Below, piece by piece: positions 24,001-35,656 of a stretch of 64,000 nt of DNA. The notes below the pieces were generated by a model that worked only from the letters and a program-made list of their open reading frames with translations, made no database searches and was not told the origin of the DNA. The DNA lies in NCBI GenBank assembly GCA_965178125.1, contig OZ237772.1:186001-250000 (forward strand). Direction: 5' to 3'. The stretch's first letter is position 1. Each line of letters opens with the position of its first letter. The stretch comes from Bilabrum cf. latius (lineage: Eukaryota > Bigyra: Bicosoecida > Bigyra > Bicosoecida). Position numbers and translations under genes: made by a program.

Positions 24001-24102
24001 CCCAGAGGTTCCGGGGGTTCGGTGGCCGGATCAGTGCGGGAGGTGCGCGAGGCCGGTGGGCCCATGCGAGGGACGGATGGGCTTCCTGAGGAATCTGCTT
24101 GA
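21097..24102 (+). CDS. ER/Golgi mannosyl-oligosaccharide alpha-1,2-mannosidase (GH47) with a LamG-like domain, TAG read as Gln
   Basis: Trims alpha-1,2-linked mannose from N-glycans in the ER or Golgi lumen. The 1,001-residue protein is type II: ATG 21097 gives MCVIAFAAAMFLGGILIGLL, a signal anchor, then a Pro/Gln-rich stem (LQQQPQ-TAG-PQQP). A concanavalin/LamG-like domain follows at about residues 185-350 (WLEFDGGMNVAL, DQWVHVAFSIQ, RAMVYLNGQMVGSA), then GH47 at about 515-960. GH47 hallmarks are FVWNGYRKHAWG, LIDTLDTLWIMGL, FETTIRALGGLLSAYDL, GALGDSFYEYLIK, RPETAESLF, ESFFLAETMKYLY and YVFNTEAHPL, with the Ca-binding Thr in the last. In-frame TAG are at 21334, 21514, 21784 and 23974. The last falls just after NTEAHPLR and the frame continues FPKWSAPSPRG to TGA 24100. 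Single exon. The LamG-like fusion is unusual for GH47. Confidence 0.93.
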
Positions 24103-24803
24103 TTTGAGTGTTAGAATATGTTGCGCTGGATCGTACCAAAACTCACTCGACACTGGCGAACCTGATCGGAACCCGACTGCGAACGTCGCTCGAAAATCAA
24201 GACTCATTTCGTTCGACCGACCACGTGCATATGGTCTGCATGAATGATGCATCTTATTGACACGAACCCTTGTATTCTCATAGATACTTGCAAATGAACT
24301 GTCAATGGCTGGCAGTCTTTTTCAGCATTCTAGCTGGGGCTGGGGCCACGGTTCTTGTCACGAATTAGCCACACAGCTTACATTGGAGCTTCTGGTCCCC
24401 CAAAAATTCAACTAGGTTCCTGCCAGTACAGGCACATTTTCGGTGTCCCGCTGATGTACATGGCACTACGCCGCTACAAGTTGCTTGGAGGCTTGCGGAG
24501 CATTTTGGCACGGATTCGAGCCCCCTTCTTGGACAAATTGCAGGATACATAGTACAACATCCCACTGTACCAGTTGATGATGGGGGGAGGAGTGGGCCAA
24601 TTAAGGTTTAGGATCTAAGGTTGCTGAATCGGACTGCCCTCACGGTAGGCAGCATGTCGTCTCCGCGTGTGCTCAAGAGGCAGTGCAGGCTGGTTTCCGA
24701 AAATAGCTCAGCGATGATTCCATTCAACAAAAAGTTAGCGATCACACGGCAACCTGCCAATCACGGAGTAGGCCTGAAGCACGACGACGCCACGATCCCA
24801 CTG
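24103..24803. other. Intergenic, GH47 to FkbM copy 1
   Basis: About 700 bp without a supported gene on either strand. It holds the GH47 3' end and the upstream region of the first FkbM gene. Confidence 0.6.
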
Positions 24804-24835
24804 CCGAGGGAGTGCCCCTGGCTCAAATCGGCCGC
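24804..24835 (+). promoter_or_regulatory. 32-bp block conserved upstream of both FkbM genes
   Basis: CCGAGGGAGTGCCCCTGGCT followed by CAAATCGGCCGC occurs identically 154 bp before the ATG of FkbM copy 1 and, inverted, 142 bp before the ATG of copy 2 (38669-38700). Flanking upstream sequence has diverged, so the block may be a retained promoter element or untranslated exon. Confidence 0.5.
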
Positions 24836-24989
24836 TATCGGATTAATGCATTCCGATAGGGACGGCTAGCAGTGGGGTTGGCCTCATGCATTGGCTTTGA
24901 CACAGCCTACTGCGCATGTTCCCAAATGGGCATAGATCGCTGCTCTGTGGAAACCCTCGCTGCGCCATGAACACTCGAAGTTGGTTTCC

Positions 24990-27290
24990 ATGGCGCACTT
25001 GCCAAGGTTTGCATCGCAAACAGATCAACCCCTGGCACGAAGGAGATACCGTACCCCCTATCGTATCCATGATGTTCTGTAGGTAAAAGTGACCACTAGC
25101 GGGAAGTTTGACTTTCATAAGGGCAGCCGCGAGGAGGCGTCACCGACTGGGGCATTCGCCTGGGAGTGGCTGCCGCTAGAAGCTGCCATTCGGTACCTGG
25201 CGGCAGCAGTCGGCGTGTAGGGGACCACCCATTTGTCTGCCGAGCAGGTTACTCAGCGATTGGCCGAGCTCTGCGAGCTGCAGACAGTACTGGCAGGGCA
25301 GCCGGGTAGAGTGAGAATTCGCAACGTGGAAGCTGCACTGCATGCAAGTGCGCGCCGGCTAGACCCTGCTGTGTGTGTCAGGATCCAGGTGGGACTCACC
25401 CACATGGGCATTCCCGGAGGGGAGCCCATGCCGGTCGCCCACGCAGTGCGGGTGCTTCCCGCTGGCAGTGCGCGCTAGAGGTGGAGCTCACTGGCACAGG
25501 CAGGGAGAGGGAAGGAGGGCAACATGCACGTGGATGCAATACACGACGCTGAGCACGACCCGAAGTGGTGGAGCGTTGCGCGGCCCATGCAGCATGCCGC
25601 CAGGGCAGTTGCATCCGTGTGCCTGGGCAGGGTGGTGCACCCCGATGACGTGGTGCTGGGGAAGCGGCCCGGCACTCAGGCGCACTATGCTGACGGCAGA
25701 GCGTCCGACCCGTCCACCGGGATACCCGCCCTTAGGGTAGTGAAGCCCACAGCAGCTGCAAAGAAGCGCACGTTTGGTGACGGCATGGACGACGAAGCAC
25801 TGTCCAGGGAACAAGAAATCGGCCAACATGAACTGCAAGCTGGCTTTCACCACGAGCATCGCAGTCCGCAATTGTCGAGCCCATTCTCGGCAATACACCA
25901 ATGTGATGCCGCATGGCAGGGGAAATGCAGCGATAGGACGAAGCTAGTGTACCGGACGGACGTAGTGACGATACCCTACCCGCTGCTGCCTGTGCGGTAC
26001 GGTGCATTGGCCTATCTTCAAACGCACGTGCCTGCTGCGCTTGCCACAGACGAGATGACCCAACAAGAAAGGTGTGTTCAGTCTGCTCAGATCCTGTGGG
26101 ACGGGCCTGACTCTGATACCATCCGGCTGCTCCGAGCTGGACTCACCACCAGCAATGGCCAGCGGGTGGTCAGTCCGGATACCGACCAGGATGAACCGAA
26201 TCTCGCGGCCTAGCTAGAGAGGGCCGCCCGATCGCTTGGACCCAAGGGATGGAAGGGGTTGTCAACGCACTGCAAACTCTTGCAAGGACAGTGGCGGGGC
26301 CCTGAGTGGTTTGACGGAACGGATGGTAAGAATATTTTCTTGTCCCAGCTGCAGACTGGGGCCGTGCTGGATCCCCGGCAGATTGTGAACGCATGTCTCG
26401 AAGATGGGCAAGCTGCCTTCGAGAGACTGAAGACCAGCGTCAGCTCGAGCGATCTGCAGTCGCTTGCCGTGACTCCTCTGTCCATGGCCAGGTCGCTGTG
26501 TTTCTGGATGGACAGCTGTGCACCCGGCAAGGACCCGGGGTGCCTCCGGGGGTTCCATCCGAGACCTATGCCGTTCCTGTCGCAGCAAGTGATGCAGCAG
26601 GACCTGTGGGTGGTGCAGATCGCGATGCAGGGCAAGAGGGGCGGGTTCTTCATCGAGGCGGGGGCAGTGGACGGCCGCATGCTCAGCACGACGTGGGCGC
26701 TGGAGAGAGGGTTTGGGTGGAGGGGGCTGCTGGTGGAGGCTCGCGGTGAGGAGCTGGAGGCGATGCGCGTGAGGAGGCCGAGGTCCACCTGCGTGTATGC
26801 GGCGCTTGGGGCGAAGGATGGTGGGTTTCTGGAGATGAGTGCCTCTGGGGATGATCCCACGGGCATGATGGCAGTGACGTCACAGGTTGACACGAGCGGT
26901 CTGGACCAGTCTGGGTGGCAAGGCCGCGGACGCGCTCCGATTCGCCGGCTGTCTTCGATTTTGGACGAGGTGGGTGCCCCTTCCAGGATCGATTTCCTGA
27001 CTCTGGACATCGAGGGTGGAGAGCTGGAGGTGCTGGACAACTTCCCATTCGACAGGTATTCGTTCGGGGCCATGGCCATCGAAACAAATGTGGAGGAGCC
27101 GAGGAGGTCGCAGATCCGGGGCGTGCTCGCGTCGCACGGGTACGTGTACGCCGGGGGTTTGGGTCTCGATGACGCGTACCTGCATCCTGATGTGGCAGCA
27201 GGTGTTCTTGAGGCACTGGAGGATCAGGCGAGGGCGAGGAGAGGCAGGGGGCGGCGTGTGGCATTCGGAGGGAGGGATATCGGGACGTGA
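24990..27290 (+). CDS. FkbM-family methyltransferase-domain protein, copy 1 (TAG read as Gln)
   Basis: A 766-residue protein from ATG 24990 (MAHLPRFASQTDQP) to TGA 27288 in one exon, with in-frame TAG at 25080, 25218, 25476 and 26211. The C-terminal 250 residues are an FkbM-type SAM-dependent methyltransferase fold: FFIEAGAVDGRMLSTTWALE (SAM site), RGLLVEARGEELEAM, YAALGAKDGGFLEM, IDFLTLDIEGGELEVLDNF, GAMAIETNVEE and VLASHGY. FkbM members typically O-methylate sugars or small molecules. The N-terminal 450 residues (REEASPTGAFAWEWLPLEAA and an MQHAARAVAS region) are not recognised. No signal peptide is obvious. It is the partner of copy 2 at 36214-38526; CAG at 26079 here corresponds to TAG in copy 2. 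Confidence 0.88.
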
Positions 27291-27465
27291 ATGTAGCTAG
27301 CATCAACCTAAAAGACGGATCCGCGGAATGCCCGGCCGGCCAGAATCATGTTCCCACCCTAGATCCATGACTCTGTGAAGCGATCATAGATAAGGTTACG
27401 ATCCATGACAGCTAGCAGTGCTTGTCGTTCTCTGATAACCCATAAGGAATGACATTCATACTGCC

Positions 27466-27525
27466 TGCCTACCTGCCTGCCTGCCTGCCTGCCTGCCTGC
27501 ATGCCGGCCTGCCTGCCTGCCTGCA
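27466..27525. repeat. CCTG tetranucleotide microsatellite
   Basis: About 15 CCTG units, interrupted by CTAC, CATG and CCGG variants, between the convergent ends of FkbM copy 1 and the methyltransferase gene. Confidence 0.9.
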
Positions 27526-27536
27526 AGTCATGCTGC

Positions 27537-30500
27537 TTATTTCTGCCCGCGGTGATACATCACCCAGTCCTACTACTCCAAGCATGATAGCGCTGACAAC
27601 GCAGGGTGCGTTGCAATCTACTCTGCAAATGTAAGTTCCATCGCGGCCTGCTCCGAGTCGAGGTCGAGGGCGGCGCATACGGCACTCATGACGCCTTTCT
27701 TTGCACTCGGCTGGTAGCACGCTTCCACCCATGCAGCAGATGCGCCGTCGCCAGAGTTCCACATGATGAACTCGCTGTGATCTTGAAGGGCAAACCGCTG
27801 GGCGTCGAGCACGGCAGATGTGACAAGACGTCGATGCCACATCGCGCGAGCATCTGCGGCGGTGGCGAGGCTGGCTGGCATCGCAAATCGTGGCAACCGG
27901 TCACGAGCTGGTGCACCTCCGATCCCCAGCCTCCCGCCAGCAGAGTGTCCCGCGCAGCTTGGTAGGCGTGCTGCAGCTTCGAATGGCATCGCAGTCGCAA
28001 GGCTGGCCCAGCCATGCGCCGGCTTACCCTCGTGGTCCAAGACATTCTGCGTGTCTCCCATGGGCGAACCAACGTAAACCACAGACTCTCGATCGAATTC
28101 CACGGGCATTCGACAGCATATCCCTGCTGCTTCTTGCAGCAGGCTGCGATCGTCCGCAGAAAGCCCTCGAAGCAAGAAGTCGCCAGCAGCCTGCAACGAC
28201 TTCCCAGGCACGTTAGAGGATATATCCAGCAGGTGTGAAACAAGCCGCGCGGCCCTACTGCCAGGAGCGGTATACTGACCTGATGCCTGCAGCGGGTCTT
28301 CTGCGCCGGCTGCTGATACAAGCGAGGCCAGCACATTTTCCGAGGAAGTGATATGGCAATTGCACCGGTCCACCAGCGGGTTTTTATCTCCTGGCATTGG
28401 ACCCTTCTCCCCCGCATGGATGACCAATAACGCCGCGGCAACATCTCTGTATGGGCCAGCACTGGCCGAATGCGAAGAACGGATTCGAACAACCCCGCTC
28501 GTGCCATGCTTTGGCCTGCTTCCGCCCATTTCATCCGCTCCTGCCGAGAAACAAGCCCGCATCGTCCACGAAGGCTAGACTATTTCCGACATGAAGTGGC
28601 TCTTCAGCTGTGCTTGGATGCTCAGCAAGCGCCCCTCCTCCGCCTGCAGGCCCCTCTGCGAACCCTAGTCGCTCAACATCCACACTGGTGGGTCCTAGGC
28701 AGGCCCCCCCACGTGCTCTGCGGTCCAGCCGAGCTTGCGCAACACAGCCTCGCTCGACGCCGTCGAGAAAAAGACACTCTGGGAGCTGACTGCCTTGGCG
28801 TCCTGCGTTGTGACGAGTGCGCACTGGCCGTGAAGGGAGCAAAGGTGTGAACCAGCACCAACCACTCCTGACTAGTGTCTCCCGTCTGGAAGTAGAGATC
28901 CATCACCGGTCCTGGCCACCAGTTGCTCCCTGCACCCCTTCTCCTGCCCGCGGCCGCACCGTAGCAGCATGCTCGGATTTCCGTCATGCAGGATGATTCG
29001 GCCACCCATCTACGCTTCAGATTCGCCGGGCAGACTGGTGCCCGCACCGTCGTGCGGCACTACAACTGTCCTCCTGTCGACGTGCATGGCCCACGCAGCC
29101 ATGTCGGCGTAGGCTCCCGCCTTGGAGTGGTCCCCGTCGATGAACAGCAGGTCCACGGTTCCCTAGGGAACAACATGGGCGGCCCTCACAGAGTGCATCC
29201 TGAGCATGTACGCCTGGTGTCCGGATCCCGAGGCACCCACCATGCTGCGGTAGTTCATCAGGGTGTCGCTTCCACCGGGAATTGCCTTCTCGGAATTGAA
29301 TTCGAAGTCCATCCAAAGGTCAACGGATATAATTCGTGCCGCCCAGTTGCCTCTGCGACGAAGCGCCGCTAGCATGACCACCGCGCTGAGCCCCTACAGG
29401 CTTCCGATCTCCACGATGACCCCAGCGGGCGGCAGGAGACGGGCTCGCTGCGTGAGAGTGGTAACGTCCCCGCCGAGCAGGCTTCCAGTTGCGTTCCGCT
29501 GCAGAGCGTAATGTCTCACCCTTGCGTCGAGTGCAGACTCCAGCATTAGCCCGGTGTCGACTGATGATCTTGACTAGCCCCGGCACCAGTCGGATGGGGC
29601 TGCATTGCCTTGCAGTGCGTCCGCCTGGAACGTAGTGGGGTCTACAGCTGCAGCTTCGCTTTGCCACGGTCCCAGATCGGTAGCATCTGCTGGTATACCC
29701 CGGAGGGCGTAGGGGGCGCAGCCTGCACCCGGGTCTGATTCAAGGGAGTGGTGCTGCCCGGGCTACGCACCTGCCTACCGTGCAGTGCGCGCAGCGTCGG
29801 TGGGCGATCCGGCGACGCCAGGCAACGCCATGTATTTGCTCGCGTGATGCACGGCACAAGCTAGCGCAATGGGTAGCGATGCAGCCTTTGCTAGGCAATT
29901 CGCAGCGTCTGCAGCCCGCCGCAGATCCTTTGCAGTGGGCCTCGCGACGGGACTACCAGAGGCTTCCTGCATGCCGCTGCCGAGGCTGTTCATGGCCGGT
30001 GGGGCAGGGAACAAAATTTTACCTTGCCAAAGGGACTACATTGACTCGATATCGCCGTATGAATTCAGCGGGTGCTTGTGAGACGCATCCATGGACAGGG
30101 GATTACGGTGCTGCCGCGACCGGATTGTTGAAGAAGCTGCGACCGCTGCATCCGCCTGCTGCTCCCTTGTGGCATCCAGGGAAAGTGCGGCAGCCAAGGC
30201 GTCCAAATCGTAGAATTCATCTGTAGCTGATGATACGCACGGATCGATTGCACGGGGACCACGCATTACACGGTTCTCGATCGTGAACAGGTAGTGTTTG
30301 CCCCAGCCATCTTGAGCATGATTTTTGTCAGAATTCTATCCAGCCGCATCATGCAGAGCTGCCCTGGTCAAAGCAGATATAATGTCAACCACACAGGCGA
30401 ACCTTATTGAAGAATCAAGCTAGCCTCCCAATGTAGAGCCGTCATAAGCCACTCCAACGCTCCTCACAGGGTCGCTCTTTAGAAGCTTCGCCATAGAATG

Positions 30501-30554
30501 CGTTGTACTGGCCATCAAGACAACTGAGGCAAATACGCTGCAGTGCTATAGCAT
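27537..30554 (-). CDS. Secreted or lumenal class I SAM methyltransferase-domain protein, 17 in-frame TAG codons
   Basis: One frame of 1,005 codons from ATG 30554 to TAA 27539-27537, with no TAA or TGA inside and 17 TAG codons (first bases 30548, 30422, 30338, 30038, 29777, 29765, 29576, 29396, 29165, 29012, 28874, 28697, 28667, 28577, 27620, 27575, 27572). The N-terminus (ML-TAG-HCSVFASVVLMAS) looks like a signal peptide or anchor. The middle carries a Methyltransf_24-like domain: VIVEIGSL-TAG-GLSAVVML (SAM motif I, a position often Gln in such loops), RIISVDLWMDF, VDLLFIDGDHSKAGAYADM and GGRIILHDGNPSML. Other stretches (FACVVDIISALTRAAL, WGKHYLFTIENRV) are unrecognised. Upstream, TGA precedes the ATG in frame. 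It lies 270 bp downstream of the GT92-like gene on the same strand. Domain call good, substrate unknown. Confidence 0.8.
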
Positions 30555-30822
30555 AATTCAGCCGGGCAATAGATCAGAATCGCCTAGCTATGCCGTATTA
30601 TTCGGCAAGGTGATCGGTCTTTTGATTGATTCCGGATTCCGATTTTCCGGGAGTTGCGAATAGTTTACAGCAGGGCCCAGGGGCGTAGGGCTGGGCCTAG
30701 GCCTAGGTCTAACTGTACGGGGGCACTTTGACTGCTTTGCATCAGGTGCGTGTGAAGTTTGCAACAGGCCCAATTTGAACGAAATACGCCTGCATCGGCC
30801 ATCCAGCTATCTAGGACGAAGT

Positions 30823-33327
30823 TCAGACCGGATCGATAGCTCCGGTCGCTACAGCCCACGTCACCTCCTCTGCCTAACCTGGCTGCTCGAACGGAGGCAA
30901 GTGGTTGTACCGTCCACGAGCTTTGTACTCCTCGATGCGACCCTAACAGTAACCTCTCAGGAACAGTGCCTGCCGCACCTCTCGTTCGCAGCTGCTGTTT
31001 CCATCGGATCGGGCCGGTAGCGGACCAAAGCCGTCTGCAGCCGCCACGCTGGTAACACAGTCTGACGGCGTATATTCGCCGTCTGGAAGCAAGGAGGCCG
31101 TATCTGCCTGAAATAGCTTCGGGACAAATGTCTGCTCCATTAGATGCAACATGCACGCACCGGTGTGGACGTCATCTGCAAACACGCTCGCTGGCCCCTC
31201 CGCTGCCCCGCTCCCCGCGATGGCAGCATGCAGCTCTCGTTGAAGGTGTGCGGATGGCCTGCCAAGCAAGTTTGTACTTCCGTTCGACCTGCAACCAGCT
31301 TGCGATCGTCCTGCGAATGCAGACCACTGCCGCACTGCCGGCGCAGGGTGCGTCACTAGCTTCACTCTGTGGATCATCAGCGTCTGCGCCAGATCCGTGC
31401 GTACCATCCACTTGCTCCGGATGGTTCGATCGAACCAATGAAGGCGCGATTTGTCGATCGGAGACGCGGTAAACAGTGGCCAATATCGATGCGGGAGCGC
31501 ATCTTTCTTCCACCACGCGAGATGACGCGCCTGCTATACACGCAGAGGCAAAGATGATCTCAAGGAGAGCTGTCGGTCTCGAGTGGCTGCCAATCCGTGC
31601 ATCCTGAAAGTGTCCACTGATAAAAGGGCTTGCCTCGGCATGCCGGCGAGCACAAATGGCTGATTCATCGCAGTGTACCCAACCTACCTCATGTCCTGAT
31701 ACATGGGAGCGCCAGGGTTCATCAAGAGGTCCTGGGGCGGGCATTGCTTGAACTGGCTTGCCACGACGGGCTTCAGCGACGCTACGGTGAAGCGATTCCA
31801 GAAGTAGATCGATCCGGGCAGCGGTTTGCCTTTTGCCACAGCATTTGAGTCCGCGTCCCGGATCAATCGATCGAAGGAAGTCACGTTGATGTACTCGTCC
31901 ACATCCATGTTGATCATCCACTCGGCCAAGGGCTTGCCGTACTTGAACAGGAAGTGCATCATCGAGTGCGGCTGGGCCTCGTGCTCGTACAGACCACTCT
32001 ATTCCAAATGGTGGTTGTACTTTCTGAAAGGCCACGACAGTTCCAGCACGGTTGGATTCTGCTGGTTAGAGACGTGCACGTGCTTCATACACTGTGAGGC
32101 TGTGCCGGGCCGTAGTCGCGGTGGCGCTGCACAAAGTCGCACGCTACTGCCAGGCTCAAAATCAGCCGTAGGATCCACCACCGTTTGGCGTGCATCGTCG
32201 AGCTGAATGCCCTCGCAGTAGAACTAGATTGCCTGCACGGTCAGGCAGGCGCCCTGCAGCCATTCGTCGTCGTTGCGGTAGGCAACCACGGCCTCCACGC
32301 CCCTATCAGCATGAAAAGCCGCCCACGATGCCATGTACTTTTCCTTGTCTTCCAGCAACATCATGGTCGTGGCCATCAGCCGATAGGGGCGGGGGTCCAC
32401 ACTCGTCATCTCCTCGACGTATGCCTCAGGCTGCGGCTGAGACTCTGGTTCGAGCGGAAGGCCTGATGCAGTCGGACCGCCAGAGTTTAGACGCTGATGC
32501 TACAGCCGAGGCCACAGACAGTACCATCCCGGGTGTGTAATGCATTCGATTGGTGCCTCGCATTGAGCGTTTTTGTCGAAAGCAAGAGCCGCCGGCGCAT
32601 CATTTTGCCTGCGCCGCAGATGCAGATGGCCTTGGACGGAACGCAGCTGACTGCCTAGCACGTCAGCATGCCAGATGCGGCGTATGTGTATGTCACCAGC
32701 ATACTCGATCGAAACGACCATGAACTAGTCGATACCAACGTCGTTTGGCAGTCTCCATCGATGGACATCCCATGCATTATGGGGGAACTGGTCCTTCGGC
32801 ATCGACGGGGAAATATCGCGGTGAAACAGCCGATGCCAACTAGATCCATTCCGTGACGACCGTACTCGTGCTTTTAGTTCTTCTACCCGAATGCTCATCC
32901 GCCTAAACTGCGGCACTACTGCGAAAAGCTGCCGATCTCTAGCAAAAACATCGTAGAAAACCCATCGTCGTCCCGCGTTTGGAGGCTCCATACCCGAAAA
33001 ATTCTCGTTTGTATGTTTCTACAAATCAGCTCCAAGCTTCCAAGCGCAACTGGCAAGGGGTGCGCCGACCGGCCCGTCAACTTGCTCGTCATCTAGAGCT
33101 CCACCAAATGCATCGGATTGCTTACACAGCATTGCCGGCTGCACTCTGTGATATGGGTGGCCTGATTGTTGTAGTACTGCTGGCCACCCGCTTAGATGAT
33201 GATTGGCATCGGCTGCATCAGATAGGTCACTGATCAACCCACGAGCGGCATCGAGCTTTACAATGACTGCAACAACAATCGAGCACAGCACCCCTGCCAT
33301 GCCATAGTCCTGGTGACATAGTATCAT
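30823..33327 (-). CDS. GT92-like (DUF23) type II membrane glycosyltransferase, two exons, TAG read as Gln
   Basis: Exon 1 is 33327-31684 and exon 2 is 31530-30823 (TGA), together 783 residues. ATG 33327 gives MILCHQDYGMAG, then an LCSIVVAVIV anchor. The glycosyltransferase core includes EKYMASWAAFHADRGVEAVV, YEHEAQPHSMMHFLF and AEWMINMDVDEYINV, the DxD-containing WxxxxDVDE motif of GT92. Exon 2 gives WWKKDALPHRYWPLFTASPI and FDRTIRSKWMVRTDLAQTLM, matching the family's late Arg/Lys-Ser region. In-frame TAG are at 33021, 32724, 32502, 32226, 32001, 31686, 30945 and 30876 (first bases). Phase matching requires exon 1 to end in a TAG codon before GTTGGG, an unusual donor. It is divergent from the GT61-like gene about 180 bp away. 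Family assignment is by motif; sugar and acceptor unknown. Confidence 0.78.
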
Positions 33328-33505
33328 TGCAAGTACGTGAATGCCAATACTGCGAGATTTCTTTCAATACAAACGAGTGAAAGGAATAACAGAACTAGTG
33401 CACATGTGGCATTGAGAAAGAGAACCAATGCGAATCGCCCACCCGTAGCCTTTGAGAGGCGTTCGTCGTTCGCTGGATTCATGCCCATTGCTTGCGAACC
33501 CAAAC

Positions 33506-35656
33506 ATGAATCGCGGCTACTATCGTAGGCCTTTAGTGTGGTATTCATGGTGTACACTAGCGTTGAGGGGCTGGAAGCAGGATATGCTGCCTGTGTGTTT
33601 GATAGGCGCCATTGCAATGGCGAGCCTTGCAATGGTGGCGGACTCTACTGTGGTGCTTGACAATCTCCATCTGAATGAAGGATATCATGACAGCTGTTTG
33701 GGAGATGCTGGATTTGCCAGCACCAGGCTCCCCGGAATCTTACAATCAGTCCCTGATGCAGAGACGTGCCCTATCGATGGATACGTTGTATCTGCAGCAG
33801 CTGTTCGACTCCCTGGGCCGTTTCACGGAGACCACAGCGACTCTTCTCTGCACTCTGATCTGCAATTCTTAAGAAGAGCTGCGAGGCATGCTCAAGATGC
33901 AGTTCAAGGCAGCAGAGCAGCAGCGCGACGGTGTTCCACGCCATCAGTGGATTGTGGACAACCTGTGCCCGGCCGGAATTATGTCGATGATTTCAGCTCT
34001 GTTGATGAGATATGGCGTGTTGAGCCAAGCAGGCTTGCCCCTGCGTCGCGTGGTGTCGGAACGGAAGAACCGGCGGAGGCATACGCTACAATGCGGCTCC
34101 GGAATGTAGCCGTATCCGGGCGTACTGTCATTTTCGGGGGCAAGCATCGACGACAATTGGCGTAGGAATGGGCCGATGCTTTGCATCAGTACCAAATGCA
34201 AGCATCGACGACAGATGAAAACCCACAGGTGCACTGTGACGGCTGGAATGGTGGCATCATCACCACCACTACAAACAACAACTCCTCTCCCCCGTGGTGG
34301 GAGGCGCCGTGGTTCGTGCCTTCACTGATCCACATGAACCACGTCGGTCACATGCTCATCCACAACGCCTTTCCATTGGCATTCGCCCGCTGGGACGAGA
34401 TGGGCCAGGAGCAGGGCATCGATCGTCTCTTCCAGCCCCTGGAGACCACCAAGGAGCAGCGAGCGAGGGCGCAACGATCCGCGGCGGCTAGGCCAGAGGA
34501 CGTGTCTCTCGGGCGGCCCCCCACTGAGGGCAGCATGCAACGGACCACTCGTCACATCCTGGGGGCATTCGAGCGATCCTACGGTGAGACTGTAGCTAGT
34601 CCCTACCGGTCGCCTGCCCCACACAACGACGGCACAGTGCTGTACATGCCGGGCAATAGACCGGTCGAGGGAGGTGGCGACCCTGTGCTCTATCGGGGAG
34701 GGTATGGGGAGATGGTGGCCAGGCGACTGGCGTGGAAGACCAGAAGTGGGGGCCAGCTCCAGACCCGGGGGCAGGTGAAGGCTCTGTATGAGGAAGCTGC
34801 CAGAGGGGGGCACCCATGGGGGGAGGAGTTCTTGGCTCGGGAGCAAGTGCATGGGGTTGTGGATCACGAGTGGGGTGTGGATGACCCCGGGTTCGTGTGC
34901 CTTCGGCGGCTCCGGGTGGGCGCACGGCCCAGCTTGGAGTTCTCACAACAAGAGGGGCAGACCCTGGCCAGCGCGTCCATGGCAGGACTCATGTTTGCCG
35001 ACCTGGTCGTGGCCGCAGCAGGCGGGGACAGGCGCAGGCCCAGGAGCTGGCCCCCGACCGCGGTGATCGTGAGACGACCAAAAGGTACTCTAAGAACAAC
35101 CGACCCTGCCACGCACCAGCAGCTTGCACTGGAGCTGCATCAAGCGGGGTTCCGAGTGGCGGTGGGCGAGTTTGAGAAACTGAAGCCGCACGAGCAGGTG
35201 CGACTGGCAAGCGCTGCTGATGTGCTGGTGGGTGTGCACGGGGCTGGGCTGTTCCACCTGATGTCGATGCGGATGGACTCGGTTGTAGGCCAGTTCGTTC
35301 CTGCCTCATCCTCTTACGCATACTGGTTGCCCATCTACAGGCTGGCAGCAGCCACTGGCATTCGCACCATTGGATACCCAATCTTCTGTCCAGACGAGAA
35401 CGAGCGATCAGTGTTGCTTGATTGGGCGAATGCAAATGATCGTGGAGAACCAGTGAGCCTGCGATCGTCGTGGTGGAAGGCCGAAGACGTGTCCATGCAG
35501 GAGAGGTGCACGTGGGAGAGGGAGCAAGGTGCGTGGATCATCTCCAAGGTGACTCGGAGGGCCACGTAGCATTTTGTTGGCGATATTGCGGGTATGCTGC
35601 TGTCGGGGGCGGCAAGGGACGTATGGGTGTCATCGGGTGGTTTTCGTTTAGTTTGA
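33506..35656 (+). CDS. GT61-like (DUF563) type II membrane glycosyltransferase, TAG read as Gln
   Basis: The frame runs from ATG 33506 (MNRGYYRRPLVWYSW) to TGA 35654, 716 residues, through TAG at 34163 and 35567. An earlier ATG at 33428 is possible and would add a TAG at 33446. Basic N-terminus, then an MLPVCLIGAIAMASLAMVA anchor puts the enzyme in the Golgi or ER membrane. The C-terminal third is GT61-like: PTAVIVRRPKGTLR, LHQAGFRVAVGEFEKLKPHE, VRLASAADVLVGVHGAGLFH and VVGQFVPASSSYAYWLPIY. GT61 enzymes transfer xylose, arabinose, GlcNAc or related sugars; specificity here cannot be told. After TAG 35567 the frame continues HFVGDIAGMLLSGAARDVW before TGA. Confidence 0.85.

Larger units (their letters stand above)
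24804..27290 (+). repeat. Left arm of a 2.5-kb inverted duplication
   Basis: Homologous in inverse orientation to 36214-38700. Identity is very high over the FkbM domain, lower in the middle of the gene and low near the N-terminus. Homology stops at the TGA. The arms enclose 8.9 kb carrying three glycan-type genes. Confidence 0.9.

Noticed and set aside
28478-28500. tRNA B-box-like GTTCGAATCC on the minus strand
   Set aside because: It lies inside the coding frame of the methyltransferase gene, and no cloverleaf or acceptor stem can be drawn around it.
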